This document shows, one piece after another, positions 34,910 to 47,300 of a stretch of 64,000 nt of DNA. The stretch is from Edaphochlamys debaryana (Eukaryota > Chlorophyta > Chlorophyceae > Chlamydomonadales): positions 434,001 through 498,000 of the forward strand of contig JAEHOE010000014.1 in NCBI GenBank assembly GCA_016858145.1, written 5' to 3'. Below the pieces are notes generated by a model. The model was not told where the DNA came from. It was given only the letters and a program-made list of their open reading frames with translations, and searched no databases. Both the position numbers and the translations under genes were made by a program. Numbering within the stretch: position 1 is the stretch's first letter; every line of letters starts with the position of its first letter.

Positions 34910-37900
34910 ATGTCAAAGCTTTCTCTGTGGCCGCAGGGCCCTTGCCGGCGGCACCATGGCATCTCGTCGCGGCTTATCATCGTTTTGGCGGCCCTTGCTG
35001 CGCTGAGGCTCAACAGCGTAGACGCTCAAGCAAGGCTAGGTAAGAAGGTCTCGCCGCATTGCCACTGTCGCACGACAGAAGTGGTGGATGGTGGCGATGA
35101 CTCTTGACCTCTTCATCACGTGCTAGTGCACTAGCTAGCTCTGCGCGCCGCAATGGCCGGGACAGCGGGTATAGCAGATCGCACGGGATAGCCCGTCTCA
35201 ACAGTGGCTGAACGGCGGCGACGTCGCCGGGACGGACGGCCGACCCCTACCTGGGCTGCATTAATTGCTGCCCCGACAGCCTCAAGCCTACACCCCATAC
35301 CTTTGCTCCTGCCCACCGCTGCAGACCCCTGCAAGACCTCTCCGTGCGGCGCACGCGCCACCTGCACCCCCAACCTGGTCACCAACACCCGCACCTGCTC
35401 CTGTCCGACCGCCGGGTTCGTCCTCGACAGCGCCAACAACTGCATCGGTATGTGGGCACAGAGAAAGGGTTGTGTGTTCCTCGTTGCATAGCACCGCTGC
35501 GTGCCGGCGGGGGGGCGGGGAAATCGTGCTTACTCCCGCCCCTCCGACCCCTGCTGCCTCTCTGCCGCCAGCAAATCCCTGTCAGACGACGCCTTGCGGG
35601 CCGCACTCGGCTTGCAGCTACGACCAGGCGTCCAACAAGGCCGTCTGCAAGTGCGACTCTGGGTACACGCTGCTCGGGTCTGCCTGCCAGCAGGGTGAGT
35701 CCGAAAGTCCGTCCATGTATGGGACTCTCAGGAGCAGGGGCGCTTAGGCAGGGTGCAAAAGCCGGCCAGTGTGCCACCTGCACCGTCAAGGCCTTGCAAA
35801 AGTTATCTTGCCTTCCGTCCTATGTTCCCTTCACCACTCCCTCTTTGCTTTCGTTTGGGCACAGCTCCGCCGCCGCCCGCCGCTGACCCATGCACGACCA
35901 ACCCTTGCGGCACGGGGGCGGTGTGCAAGGCCATCCCCAACACCAACAAGCGCGTCTGCAAATGCCCGGCTGACGCCATCATCAAGGCCGGCAAGAGCCT
36001 GGACAAGAACAACAACTGCGTGCCCAACCCCTGCCACAAGACCAAGGGCAAGGCCTGGCCCTGCGGCAAGGGCGCCGTCTGCACTCCCTCGCCCGACATG
36101 ACTCAGGCCACCTGCTCTTGCGCGGACAAGAGCCACGTGATGGGACGCGGCAACACCTGCGCACGTAAGCTCTTACATGCGGGCGGGGGTGGTGGGGGTA
36201 GTGGGGGGGGGGGGGGCTGACGCCTACGTATCAGCAGGAGCCAGGTGTGGGCTGACTTTGGTTGAGTTGCTTGGTCTCATTCAGAACGTTCGTTGAGACC
36301 AACCTGAATGTGGCCCTTCTCCGCCCTGCATGCAGCTGACCGTTGCAAGAAGAAGCACTGCGGCGGCGGAGCAATCTGCTGTACGGTGGATCAAGACACC
36401 TTGGAAGCGGTCTGCTCCTGCCCCGAGGGAAAGCTTACGAATAAAAAAAGGAAGCTGTACGGGTGGGTGCTCTGTCGCCTTCTTACGTCTTGCGTTGCCA
36501 CACATTCCCTTCCTAGCTGTATGCTGAACATGCTCATGTTCGCAGAAAGCCCCTGCGCTGCCTCCAGTACGCGTAATCCTTGTGGGGCCGGCGCCATCTG
36601 CACCCTGACCCACGATCAGCGCGCCGTCAATTGCAGCTGTCCAAGTGGTTGGCTAAGGGTTCCTGGCAAGAAGGGCGGCTGCGTCATGAATCCTTGCGCG
36701 GCGAACCCATGCAAGGGTGACAGCAAGTGCTTTCCGGACGTCTACGGCGTACAAGCCGGATCTTCGGCCAAGTACACCTGCCGCTGCCCGCGCGGCAAGC
36801 AGCTCAGCAGCCCCGATGGCCCCTGCATTGACGGTGAGCTAGCTAGCAAGTCTTGTGCCCTTAGCTCCGGTCCCCCGAATCCCGTGTCCCGTGTACCCGC
36901 CAGGGCACGCTATAACCGGGATAACTCGTATGTCGATGTCATGCAGGTGGCGGCTGTAGCGGCGGCAACAAGCCCGCTGCCTGCACAAGTCCTGGCGCTT
37001 CAGTGACAGGGCCCTACGGCAACCCCAACTATGGCTCATCCTTCGACGATGTCAAAATGGCGGTGCGTACGCATGCACCTCAATCACTTGGGCTGCCTCG
37101 CTCGCACGTGTTCGTTCATTTGCTTGCGCAGCGGCCATCACGCGCCCTTCTAGCCTGTCAGTCACCACTGAACCACCTACCCCGATGTAAACATTGCGCG
37201 GGCAAGCTGGTGGCGCCAACCCCATAACTCGGATCAGCTTCACTATGTACGATGGGCGCTCAGACCTAGCGGGCCTCCAGCTTACCTACGGCGCAAACCC
37301 AGGGCCGGCCCACGGCATGGTGGATGGGTCTGGCACCTATATGTGGACCTACGTCATGTCAACCTGTACGGAGACCGACTATATCTACTTGAGCTACTAT
37401 GACTATTACTATGGTTACTACTACAACCGTTATCAGCACACTTACAGTTGCTGGACTCAGGTTTATGAGTACACCGACAATACCAAGGGCTACAGTGTCA
37501 CGCTGTCTGCTGGCGAGCACATTACCGGCGCTGAAGTCGGGCATGACGGCAACGTCGTGTACGGCTTCAGGTTCACTACCAACATGGTGCGCTGCGCAAG
37601 GGCAATGAAGCGAGGGACATGCCTAATGTTGCCGTGGCGATTCATTCCCGGTTAGGGTCTCCCATTGCTTCCGTCCGTTTCCTTGCCTGCAGGGCAACAC
37701 CCACACCGTGGGCCTGTTCTTCGAGTACGCTCCCTTCACCTATGTGGCCAACCCCTGCCCCCCAATGGGCGGTAGTACGACCCCAGTGCTCATCGCAGTC
37801 AAGGGCACTTCAACTTCAGACAGGTAGTAATGAGGTTCTGCGCGCGCTTAGGACGTCTACATGCGCAGAAGCAGCGGCGGGCGGCTTGCATCCTGCTAGG

Positions 37901-40900
37901 CCCCACCCTGCTCATTCATGCGTTCTATCTGGGATGTTGCGCGCGTGGCTTGCAGGCTGACAAGCGTCTCTTTGGTGTGGGGACTGGAAGGAGGTAGGAC
38001 GGACGGACGGATACGCATTGCCCTACCCACGCCGTCGGATGTGCTGCTCCGGCGTTTAACCCGGGTGCCTTAACAAGGTTTCCGACGCTTGCCGTACGCA
38101 GGGTGTCAGGCCGCCCATGACTGCCCCCAGCAGCCCCATTCGATCTGGAGCTGCTGGTCCCAGGCCTGCACAGACTGCGCCCCTGGATACCAGCTGGTGA
38201 ACGGCGCATGCGTTGACATAAACGAGTGAGTAAAGGGCCATGGCGGGAGATCGAGCGGGATCAACAAGCACGGCAAACGTGGATCTTGCGCAATACATGT
38301 GCAGGTGCTTGCCGGGTGACGATGGTGCCCACGCATGCGGCAGCCCTGACCGCTGCAAGAATACAGACGGCTCGTGCGAGTGAGCAGTGCAAGCATTGCC
38401 TCCGTCCCCCTAGGCAAAAGGGGTTGGACTTGTCGATCGATCGCCCTCTCTCCGTGACGACAGTTTCCGGTGTTCATGACAGGTGTTGCGCCGAGGGCTC
38501 GTTCTCCACGAGCCCAACGTTCTCGACCTGCACCGGTGAGCGAAGAAGCGAGGAAAGCGAGCCAGCACTCGTGGGTACTAGCGCCGGGGTCGGTATGACT
38601 GACATTTTATAGCACTGGTATGACACCGACAGTTCAAACCGTGCTTCTATAAATCCACCCATGTGCGCAGATCCCTGTGCATCCAACCCATGTGGACAGC
38701 CCGGTGTTGCGGGTTACTGCTACAGCTGGGATGCCTACAGCTACTCCTGCGAATGCCTAGGAGAGAACGGCTATAACCTGGACTACGAAAGCGAGCGGGG
38801 AACATGCGTACTGAACAAGTGCCTGGCGCAGCCATTACTCGACACATGTGGACTCCTCGGCACCTATTGCGAGGTTGGTGTGCCTAGTGTGCCTTCCGCC
38901 TGCGGCTGCAGCGTTGGCTCCTGCTTAGCCAACGTTGGTGCTCCGTCCGTCCTGTTGCCCATTTGCAGCAGGTCTACAGCGGCTCGCATTACAGCTGGTA
39001 TTGCCGGGACGATCTGTCTCATTTTGAGCTGGAGACGACTGCACCGGATAGGCAGTGCACATCACTCCCTAGTAAGGTTCTGCTGTTGCTGCTGTCGCTG
39101 CTGTACTACAGCATAGTATCTGAGTAGTGCATGGCCCTTTCCCTCAGGCTGCTCGGGCACAAGCTTGGTCGCAGGGCCCTTCTCACCGGGCATGCCCAAC
39201 TCCGATGAAGCCAGCTTCGACGACAGCACACTCTCGGTGCGTACTGTACGCTTGCTGTTAGGTAGATAGGTCCGGGCGGGTCAGCTCTCAAGGCTCGCAT
39301 CCGCTGCTGTTGTACGCATGCGCAGGCTGCAGGCGCAAACAAGATCCAGGCCTTCGGATGGTTTGGGGACTATGCGCGCGTGAACACGATGGCCGTTCAG
39401 TACGGCACCACTACCGTGACGCATGGCTACCAGTAAGTAATAACCTGTCAGGCTGGATGGGTCATGCTACCTTTCGCCATCATCATAAACAAAGTTACAA
39501 ACCGGCATTTGTGGACAGGGTCGAATCCTCAAACTCGGGCACCGATTATCTTCAGGACGGAGAGTACATTGTGGGGTAAGCCTGGTGCCTGGATGGTCCC
39601 ATGCTGGCATGTGTCATGGTCTCAGGGCATTACCTGTGCTGCTTTACTCATGCTGGCATGCCCCATGCATGCAGAGCTCTCGTGGGCTATGGTGATGATT
39701 GGAGCTACCCTTACACCGCCGTCACGAACATAGTCACGTACATGAACAGCGAGCCGTTCGTGTACGGCTTTCGCTTCCTCACATCAGCTGGCAGGTGGGC
39801 ACGCGCACGGCTTGCCTTGAGAGGCAAGGGGGACGAACCAAACCCTGCATATCCTTGCACGCGTGCACTGACCCTTCCACAAATTCTTCAGGCTGCTTAC
39901 AGCCGAGGCTTGGGGGTACAGTTACTGGCCAAAGGCGGCCGTTGCAACCCCTTGCGTGATTGCGCCGCCTGGGTACATCACGGTTCTCCAAAGGTGTGTG
40001 AGCGTGAACGCCGCCTGTCAGCAGTCCACAAGCAATGCACGCAGCTGGCTTGCATGCCTAAGCCGGATGCCATCCTTGTAATGTGCATGCATAGCTTTTC
40101 CGGCATGGAGGACCAGTTCATGTACGGCGGCTTAGCCCAGCTGAAGCTTACTTGGAGCATCAGTCGTAAGTACTGAGGCACAGCAGGTCACACGCACCTG
40201 TGTGCGTGTCCCTGCATGATGATCCACGCTCGCCTGCTGCCCATGCTTGCGTGCAGCTTTAAACGAGTGCAAGACAGGCGGACATAACTGCCGATCTGCG
40301 GAAATGTGCTTCGACCTGCCGCCCGATCAGGGCATGTTTGGCTGCTGCCTTGACGGCCAGGTGGTTGACCCCGATTCCACCGCCAGCCCACCCTGCGTGG
40401 ATTGTAAGCTCAGGCACTCTACAGCCTCTTCGTTGCCGAAATCATACATTTTAACTCCGTCTACGTCCTTTTTCTCCCGTCTTCTCTTGCAGTGGTCGAC
40501 GAGTGTGCTGACAGCAGCACCTGCGCGGGGACCTCGAGCCTTCCAGAAAAGTGCATCGACTTGCTTGTGGGGTACAAGTGCTGCAAGGCTTATGAGACTT
40601 TTGACATGTCAACAAGGACCTGCACGCCCTGTAAGCAATGGCCGCGCGCGCTTGCAAGGTGCCTGCTGCACGACGCGACCGGGCCTGTACTGACTGCGTG
40701 TACTACTGCGTGCATCCCATGCGGCCTATGTACGGCCTGCGCGCAGTGCCCTGCACAGGTAGTGCAGTGGGCGGCCGCACTGGTCCCTATGGCTCTCCAA
40801 AAACTTGGAAATGGGGCTATCAGGTGTTTGATGACACCTCGCTTTCGGTGAGCGCAGCTAGCGTGCACGTTGCTGGTCCTCCTCACACTCGCCCACGCTC

Positions 40901-42180
40901 ATCAGCCTAACCTTCAGCTGATACCTTACAGGCTGGCGGGGCCAACCCAATCACCCGCATCACGTGGAGGTCTGGCGCATGGCTTGATGGCATTCAGTTT
41001 ACCTACGGCGAAACATCAGGGAACTGGCATGGTGGCTATGGTGGCGGCGGCCCTTATTCAATCGACCTTGACTCCGGGGAGCGCATTGTTGGGGCCAAGG
41101 TGAGCAGCTTGTTACGCTGATGAGAGATTCACACGTGTGCGCTTGATGACAGACCTTTGGGTACTTTGGGCGTGTGTTTGTACGGGCACGCAGGTCTACA
41201 GAGTCTACTCGACCTACTACTTCTACGTCTCGGGCTTCCGTGTAAGTATGTTCAGTACATCCGCCAGTTTTTACATCCGCCAGTGCCAAACTGAAGCCTA
41301 ACCACGTGTTGTTGTGCAGTTCACCACTACCACTGGACGCGTCCTGTCCATTGGCAACACGAACACGTATTACAGCAATGTTGCAAACCCTTGCGTGGTG
41401 CGTTCAATTGGCCCCCATCGGGCACCGCGGCGCGGGGCGCCGAGGGGATAGCTGGGCATGGCGGGCATGCGTTGGTGTGACGTCTGCTTCCTCCCGTACC
41501 CGTGCCCACACCGCACGCTGGACGTTCCTGATAACCCGCCGGTGCTAATTGCATTGGCTGGCAGCACAAGGTAGCAGCGGGCTTTGCGTGCGCTGGCTCC
41601 AGTAAAAGGCATGGCTCCCCCTACCCCGGTCTTATTATGTACCTCATCATTACACCCTCTCTGTTTGCAGTGGCTTTGTGGACGAAGTAACGTTCGTCTG
41701 GGGCGTGGCCGGTGAGTGCTGATGAGGCCTAGCTCTCTCTTCATTGATCGGTTACAGCAAGCTCTCTTCATGTGTTCAGATTCAACATGGGCCGGAAGCT
41801 TGACCGTTGGACCGGTTTGCCAAGACGAGTACTCGACCTACCAGCTCACGTGCGGACCAGGCAAAGTTATCAGCGTGGTCGAGGGCTTCTTTGGACGCAC
41901 CGACGACTACTCGATCTGCCCGAATGGACCCGTTTATGTAAGTAGCATACATGAGGGGCGGGGGCTAGTAACGCGCTGCACTCTAATCTCGCTCATTCGT
42001 TTATTACCCGCCCGTGACATGCAGGACACATACTGCACTGACGGCACGTACAACAGCCTGGTCAAGAGCACGTGCAACGGCCTGTAAGTGTGCACCCTGC
42101 CCGATCCGGACCCAAGCTCCGACCCGTGCAGTGACACTTACAAGTGGAGGCAAGCCACCTACAACTGCGTGGCGACGTAG
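34910..42180 (+). CDS. Secreted mosaic protein: EGF-like modules, three jacalin-like lectin modules, SUEL-type lectin end
   Basis: Exon 1 (34910-35039) encodes a signal peptide (SSRLIIVLAALAALRLNSVDA). EGF-like exons follow (35325-35446, 35572-35696, 35865-36164, 36336, 36546 and on) with patterns such as DPCKTSPCGARATCTPN and NPCQTTPCGPHSACSYD. Jacalin module 1 starts VTGPYGNPNYGSSFDD (near 37000) and continues in GANPITRISF. More Cys modules follow, then module 2 (AGPFSPGMPNSDEASFDD, 39160-39780), further Cys modules with DECADSSTCAG, and module 3 (GGRTGPYGSPKTWKWGYQVF, ANPITRITW, 40770-41390). The end (41780-42180) has YQLTCGPGKVISVVEGFFGR and DPCSDTYKWRQATYNC, the galactose/rhamnose-binding (SUEL) pattern, but a TAA at 42085-42087 interrupts it. 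Likely a cell-surface or matrix carbohydrate-binding protein; ligands cannot be read from sequence. Confidence 0.85.
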
Positions 42181-42385
42181 GCTTGCGGCGGCTGAATCTT
42201 TGTTTACAGCAGGGAAGGAATGAGCACTCCCTTCCCCCCCAATAATGCCACCTGGGCGGAAATGCTGCGTAGCTGCTTTGTTGGCTGTTCCTAGTCATGA
42301 TGGTTTGCTAATTAGCTTGCTTATCACGTAAGCAGTAGTACCCTCGTTGTTCTATGCCTGTTGCTTGGTGTGTGCGTGGTGTGTT

Positions 42386-42390
42386 TGTAA
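42386..42390 (+). terminator. Candidate TGTAA poly(A) signal for the lectin mosaic gene
   Basis: TGTAA lies 206 nt after the second stop (TAG 42178-42180) and 299 nt after the TAA at 42085. Both ends would share this 3' UTR. Confidence 0.5.
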
Positions 42391-44380
42391 TGGTGGCCGC
42401 CTCAACCCCCACGTCCCAAGGCTGGATGGGAAGGCTTGTGTGAGGGTGGGCGGAAGGGCAGGCTGTTCCTGAAGATAGGGTGCAGGCCCAGTGTGTCATC
42501 ACGGGGGCACAAACCGGACGTGATGTTGTGCTGCTTGGTTGCTTTGCTAATCTTGCTTTTCTTGTGACCCAACCCCGGGGCGGGCGGGCAAGGACTGATC
42601 CGAGAGGGCGGGCCAGCACTTGTAGCGGCCGGCGCAAGAGCCAAACCATCATAATCCATATCTATTTCACTTAAACAAATTTACAAAGAAGATACGGACG
42701 TTAGAACATTTCTGGTCGGTATTTGCCGGATAGTTCTGGCAGAATGTAACATTTCCGCTCCAAATGACGCAATCCTGCCTGCCATGGAACACTTTGCCCC
42801 CGCAACGCCCAAATGTTCTGGCCCAGGGCCTGCCATGGGTGGGCAGCTGAGGTGACGGGGCGCATCGCAGGGGGGGCGGGCGGGGCAGGTGTGAGCAGGG
42901 CCCCACCACCGCCGCGTCGAAACTCTCTCTCCGCAGGAAGGTGTTCTGGCTGTAAACTTTAGCCCATCCAGCGGTTGGCGCCCCTGATAATAAATGCTGA
43001 CTCCTCAGGGCACTCCCCGCGGTGGGTGGGGTCCGGAGGCGGACCAGAGCCACCTAGCCAGCGGTCGGCGCTGCTGATAATCAATGCTGACGCCTCCGAG
43101 GCGTCCGGAGTCCGGGGGCTCCAATCGAGGGGTCCCTGCGGCGCTTGGGGTCCGGGGGCGGGGTCTGGGGTCTGGGGGAAACGGTTACATCGGATCGCCT
43201 CATCCGTATCGGATCGTATATGGACAGATCGGCCGATAGAAGAGATCCCCCATTACCCCCATCCGCTTCCAAGCACGCGGAGGCTACCTGTGCTACGCCG
43301 AGTGCCGCAACCAGAGCCCGCTTTCCGGACCAGGACTCGAGCCTGATCCTTCCACGGCGCAGCACCCGCTCAGGAGGAACAACGGGGTCACAGAAAGTCA
43401 GTTGGCCTGTGGCTGGCTGGGCTGGCTCGGGTCTGCGGTATGACACGCAGCAGCAGGCTGCTGTGCAAGGTGTCATGGAGCCACACGCAATACTGTGTCC
43501 AACGCCCCGACCGCCATGACATAGCGTATATGTTGTTGTTTCATATCTGTTCGGCAGAAACCGATGAACTTACTCGGCGTCGCATTGCCTCGATCATCAA
43601 TGCGCTTTGCGCTCGAAGTGCGCCCCACAGCCCCAGAACGCTCTAAGCGTCGTTGTATGGCGTGTAGTACATGTTGCAGTTACAGCCGAGTTGGAGGATG
43701 TCGTCCATCCGCGACTTGTCGCGATTACCGAGAATACCCATCTTTACCACAGTGCCTGTGAAAGCGGTGTTCACGTAAATCGAGGACAAGCCTCCATCAT
43801 GCGTACAGCTGCGCCCACCGCATTTGGGTTTGGGCCCCCGCCCCGGAGCCCCCGCCCTTTCCTCCCGCGCCGCTACTGGCCCGAACCCAAGCTCGCCAGC
43901 AGGCTCGCCTCCAGGCGCTCAACCAGCTTCGCCGTTACAGTGCGTAACTCATCATCACGTCCGCTCGTCTTAAGACGCCTGCGCTCACTTGATCGTCCGG
44001 TCTCCGGTCTCTGGCGGGCGCCTCTACGCATTGCCAGGATGGATGGGTCTCGCCCCCTGCACACCCCGGCCCGACACGGCCCGACGTGCCCCCACTAAGC
44101 GCAATGCCTGATGCTACAGCCCCTTGGCAGCCGACCACGGGGCCCGACCCCCCACAACGCCTTGCCGCGGCCCTGGCCGGTCCACAGGAGGGTCAGCCGC
44201 TAGGTCCAAGCCCAGGGCAACGCTGGGTCCACGCGGCCCCGTCTCCAGGCGCCTCTGCACCAGATAGCCAGCGCGTCCGTCAATCGCAGTAGGCCCGACC
44301 GCAAGCTAGCCACGCTCGCCTACCTCCAGGCGCCTCTACCGCCTCTACACCAGCTAAGCGGCGCATCCGCCACCTATACA
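42391..44380. other. Intergenic region between convergent genes, with short repeats
   Basis: No gene is supported. AT-richer sequence runs from 42640 to 42780. 42961-43010 and 43055-43099 are direct copies (CCAGCGGTnGGCGCnnCTGATAATnAATGCTGAC). GTGTCATGGAGCCA at 43470 recurs at 54884 and 60018. TTACA at 43935-43939 (TGTAA on minus) may end COG5 transcripts. 44240-44370 contains two copies of CTCCAGGCGCCTCT followed by a similar CAG-rich stretch. Confidence 0.5.
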
Positions 44381-47300
44381 TCACGGCCCCGCCGCCGCCG
44401 TCAGTCGCTTCATCACCGCCAGCGCGTCCGCCGCCTCCGTGTCACCCCCCGCCGCCGCCGCCGCCACGGCGTCCCCGGGCGCCGCCGCCAGCGCCGCCGC
44501 GATGGAGCGCAGGCACTCGTCCGTGGTGTGGGAGTCGAGCCACAGGGAGTACTGCAGCGGGGTGAGGCCGGAGCGCTCGTGCGGGGCCTTGACGGCCGGG
44601 GGCAGCCTGCGGGGGTTGAGGAGCAGGGAGGGAGGAGGGGAGGGAGGAGAGTTGAGCCTCGGCGGCCCTCACCCGGGGACGAAAGAGAAGGGACGACGTC
44701 TCCAGCTTGGTCCCAGCTACCATTCCTCGAGCCACGGGCCACGGGGCTCTCGGCCCTCAGCCTCCCTTGACTCCCCACCTCCCCCACTCCGCTCCCGCCC
44801 CGCGCCCTAAACAGCAGCGCACCTGGAGAAGAGGTGGTGCAGCGTCACGGCCGGCGGCAGCTCCGCGAGCAGCGGGTTGGACGCGATGGTCGCCGCGGGC
44901 GTGAAGAGCAGCGCGCGGAAGGCCTTGACGGCGCGGTAGGGCCGCCCCAGCTGCTCCAGGGGGTGCAGCTGCTGCCCCACGGCCGCCTGCAGCTCCGCCA
45001 GGTCCTTGGCCACCTGGGGGGGAGGGAGGGGGTGGGAGGGGGGGAGGGGGGGGGAGGGGGGGGAAGGTGGGTAGGCAAGAGGTGAAGGAATGGCAAGGAA
45101 GGAAGGCAGGGGGCGGGGGAGGAGAAGGACAGCTGAGCTGCGGACAGTTGGAAGTTATGCGGTCGCCCTTCCTCCCAAGCCCCGTTTCGCCAGCAACCTC
45201 CCCCCCACACACACCTACCTCCACCGTACCTCGCATCCGCTGCTCACCTCACCCTCACCCTCCCGCTCACGCCCGTGCCTCCCCCTCTCCCCACCCCTCC
45301 CCACCAGGCCCCCTCCCCCACACCCCTCCCGCTCCAGCTTCAAACACCCCCCACGCCCCACCCCATCCCACTCACCAGCAGCTTCCCCGGCTGGCTGAGC
45401 GGCCGCAGCAGCGCCGCGTGCCGCACGAAGAACACCAGCAGCCGGCTGGCCATGCGCTCCACCAGCGACCCCACGCACGAGGCCAGCGCGGGCGAGGGCG
45501 GCGGCACGAACCGCCCCAGGAACTCCCCCCTGAAGTCCCCCAGCAGCGCCGCCACTTCAGCCACGTGCGGCGACGTGGCCGTCACGTCCGGCTCGCCGCC
45601 GCCGTCGCTCGTGGCGGAGTGGTAGCCGGCCCATGCGTGCATCCGAAGCAGTCGCTCCTCGCAGGCCTCGACGACGGCGCGGAAGATGGGGGCAACGGCG
45701 TCCACGGCCGCGGCCTGGACGGATGCGAGCGCGCCGGCGAGGGCGGGGGCGGCCGTGGGCGGCAGGCGCGCCAGGGCCGCCGAGAGCGAGCGGTGCGTCT
45801 CCTGCAGCTGGCTGCACAGCGCGATGTTGCGGAGCTGGGCCTGGTTGGGCCCGGCGGCGGCGGGCCGGCTGGACGCGGCCGCGGAGCCGCCGCCGCCGCC
45901 GCCGTCGGGCCCAGGCGGGCCCAGGTGGCGCAGCTCGGGCCCCGATGCGGCGCTGTACTCGGCCCGCTCTGCTAGCAGGGCCAGGGCCTTGGAGGCGGTG
46001 GCTGCCATCATGGCCGCCAGCTGGGGGGAGGCGGAGCCCACCTTGAGCTCCTCGTGGAACAGCCTGCGGGGGGGGGGGAGGGGGAGTGCGGCGGGGGGAG
46101 GGAGAGGGGTGAGAGGGTGAGAGGGGGTGGGGGGTGGATGGAGGGCGTGAGGAGGGCAGGGGGAGGGCGGGGGGAAGGGGGCGGAGTGCGCGTCAAGGTC
46201 CTTCGTGCTCCTCGCGGGAGAGGCTGGAAGGGCAGGACGTGGGCCCCACATCACCCTGCTGCATCTCTCCCCCAGGGAGGGCACCCCACGGAGCGAACCA
46301 ACCCGCATGAGCCTGCCCCGCTCCTCCCCCTCTCCTTTCCCCTTCCCCATCCCCACCCCCCCACCCCCTTCCCCTCAACCACCGGCACCCACCCGATGCA
46401 CTTCTGCACCTCGGTGGCCGAGGGCAGCTGCCGGCTGCTGCCCGGGAAGGCCGCCGCCACTGCGTCCGTCAGCCGCGCCAGGCAGCCGGCCATGTAGGCG
46501 GTCTGGAAGGGGCCGGTGGCGGCCAGCAGCTGCTGCAGCTGGGCGGGGCCCACGGCGGGGAGCACGCCCTGGGGGGTGGGTGGGGGTGGGGTCGGGGTGG
46601 GGTGGGGTGGGAGGGTGGTGGGTGGGGTGGTGGGTGGGGAGGAGGAAGCGAGGTGGGGGGCTGTGGGGGTCGTGGCTGGTGATGTGGGTCTGAAGGCGGG
46701 GTGTTGAGGCTCCCAAGCCATCCGTGTCCCCAATCCTCAGGCCCCGCTGACTCTTCAATCGGCCACCCGGAAGATAGGCAGCCTGCGCGCTGAGCCCGCG
46801 GGGTCCCTCCTTCCTCCCATCCAGATATCCCCGGTCCCCTCGTCCTCCATGCCCTTCCTCAACCCTCCCTTTCCTTCGCCCTCCTAGACAACCGGGCCTT
46901 CGCTGCGGAACCCGGTGCGCAACAGGCTCGCTGGCTCCTACCTTGATGGTGGTCTCTGCCGTGAGCCGCCATTCCCCGGGACCCCTCGCCATCCTCCCCA
47001 CCCTCCCTCCCCCTCCCCACCCTCCCTCCCCCTCCCCACCCCCCAACATAGGGTCAGCACCCACCTTGATGGTGGTCTCCGCCGTGAGCCGCTCGAACAT
47101 GGCCTCCACCATGCCCGCCAGCCGGGGGTAGGCGGCCGCCAGCGTGTCCCGCACGAAGCCGCCCTTGCCCGGCTTGGCCACGGAGGCGAAGGCGTCGGTG
47201 GTGGCGCGGACCACGTCGGACCTGAGGGGGGGGGGAAGGGTTGAGGGGGGGAGGGGAGGTGGGGCGGGGTTAGGAGAGAGGGGAAGGGAGGGGGTGGGAG

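Noticed and set aside
36800..37250. Broken first jacalin module because the downstream exon seems to lack an AG acceptor before GCT GGT GGC
   Set aside because: A donor at C|GTACGC with the CAAG| acceptor restores the frame (AVPGGANPITRI), so the module can be intact.
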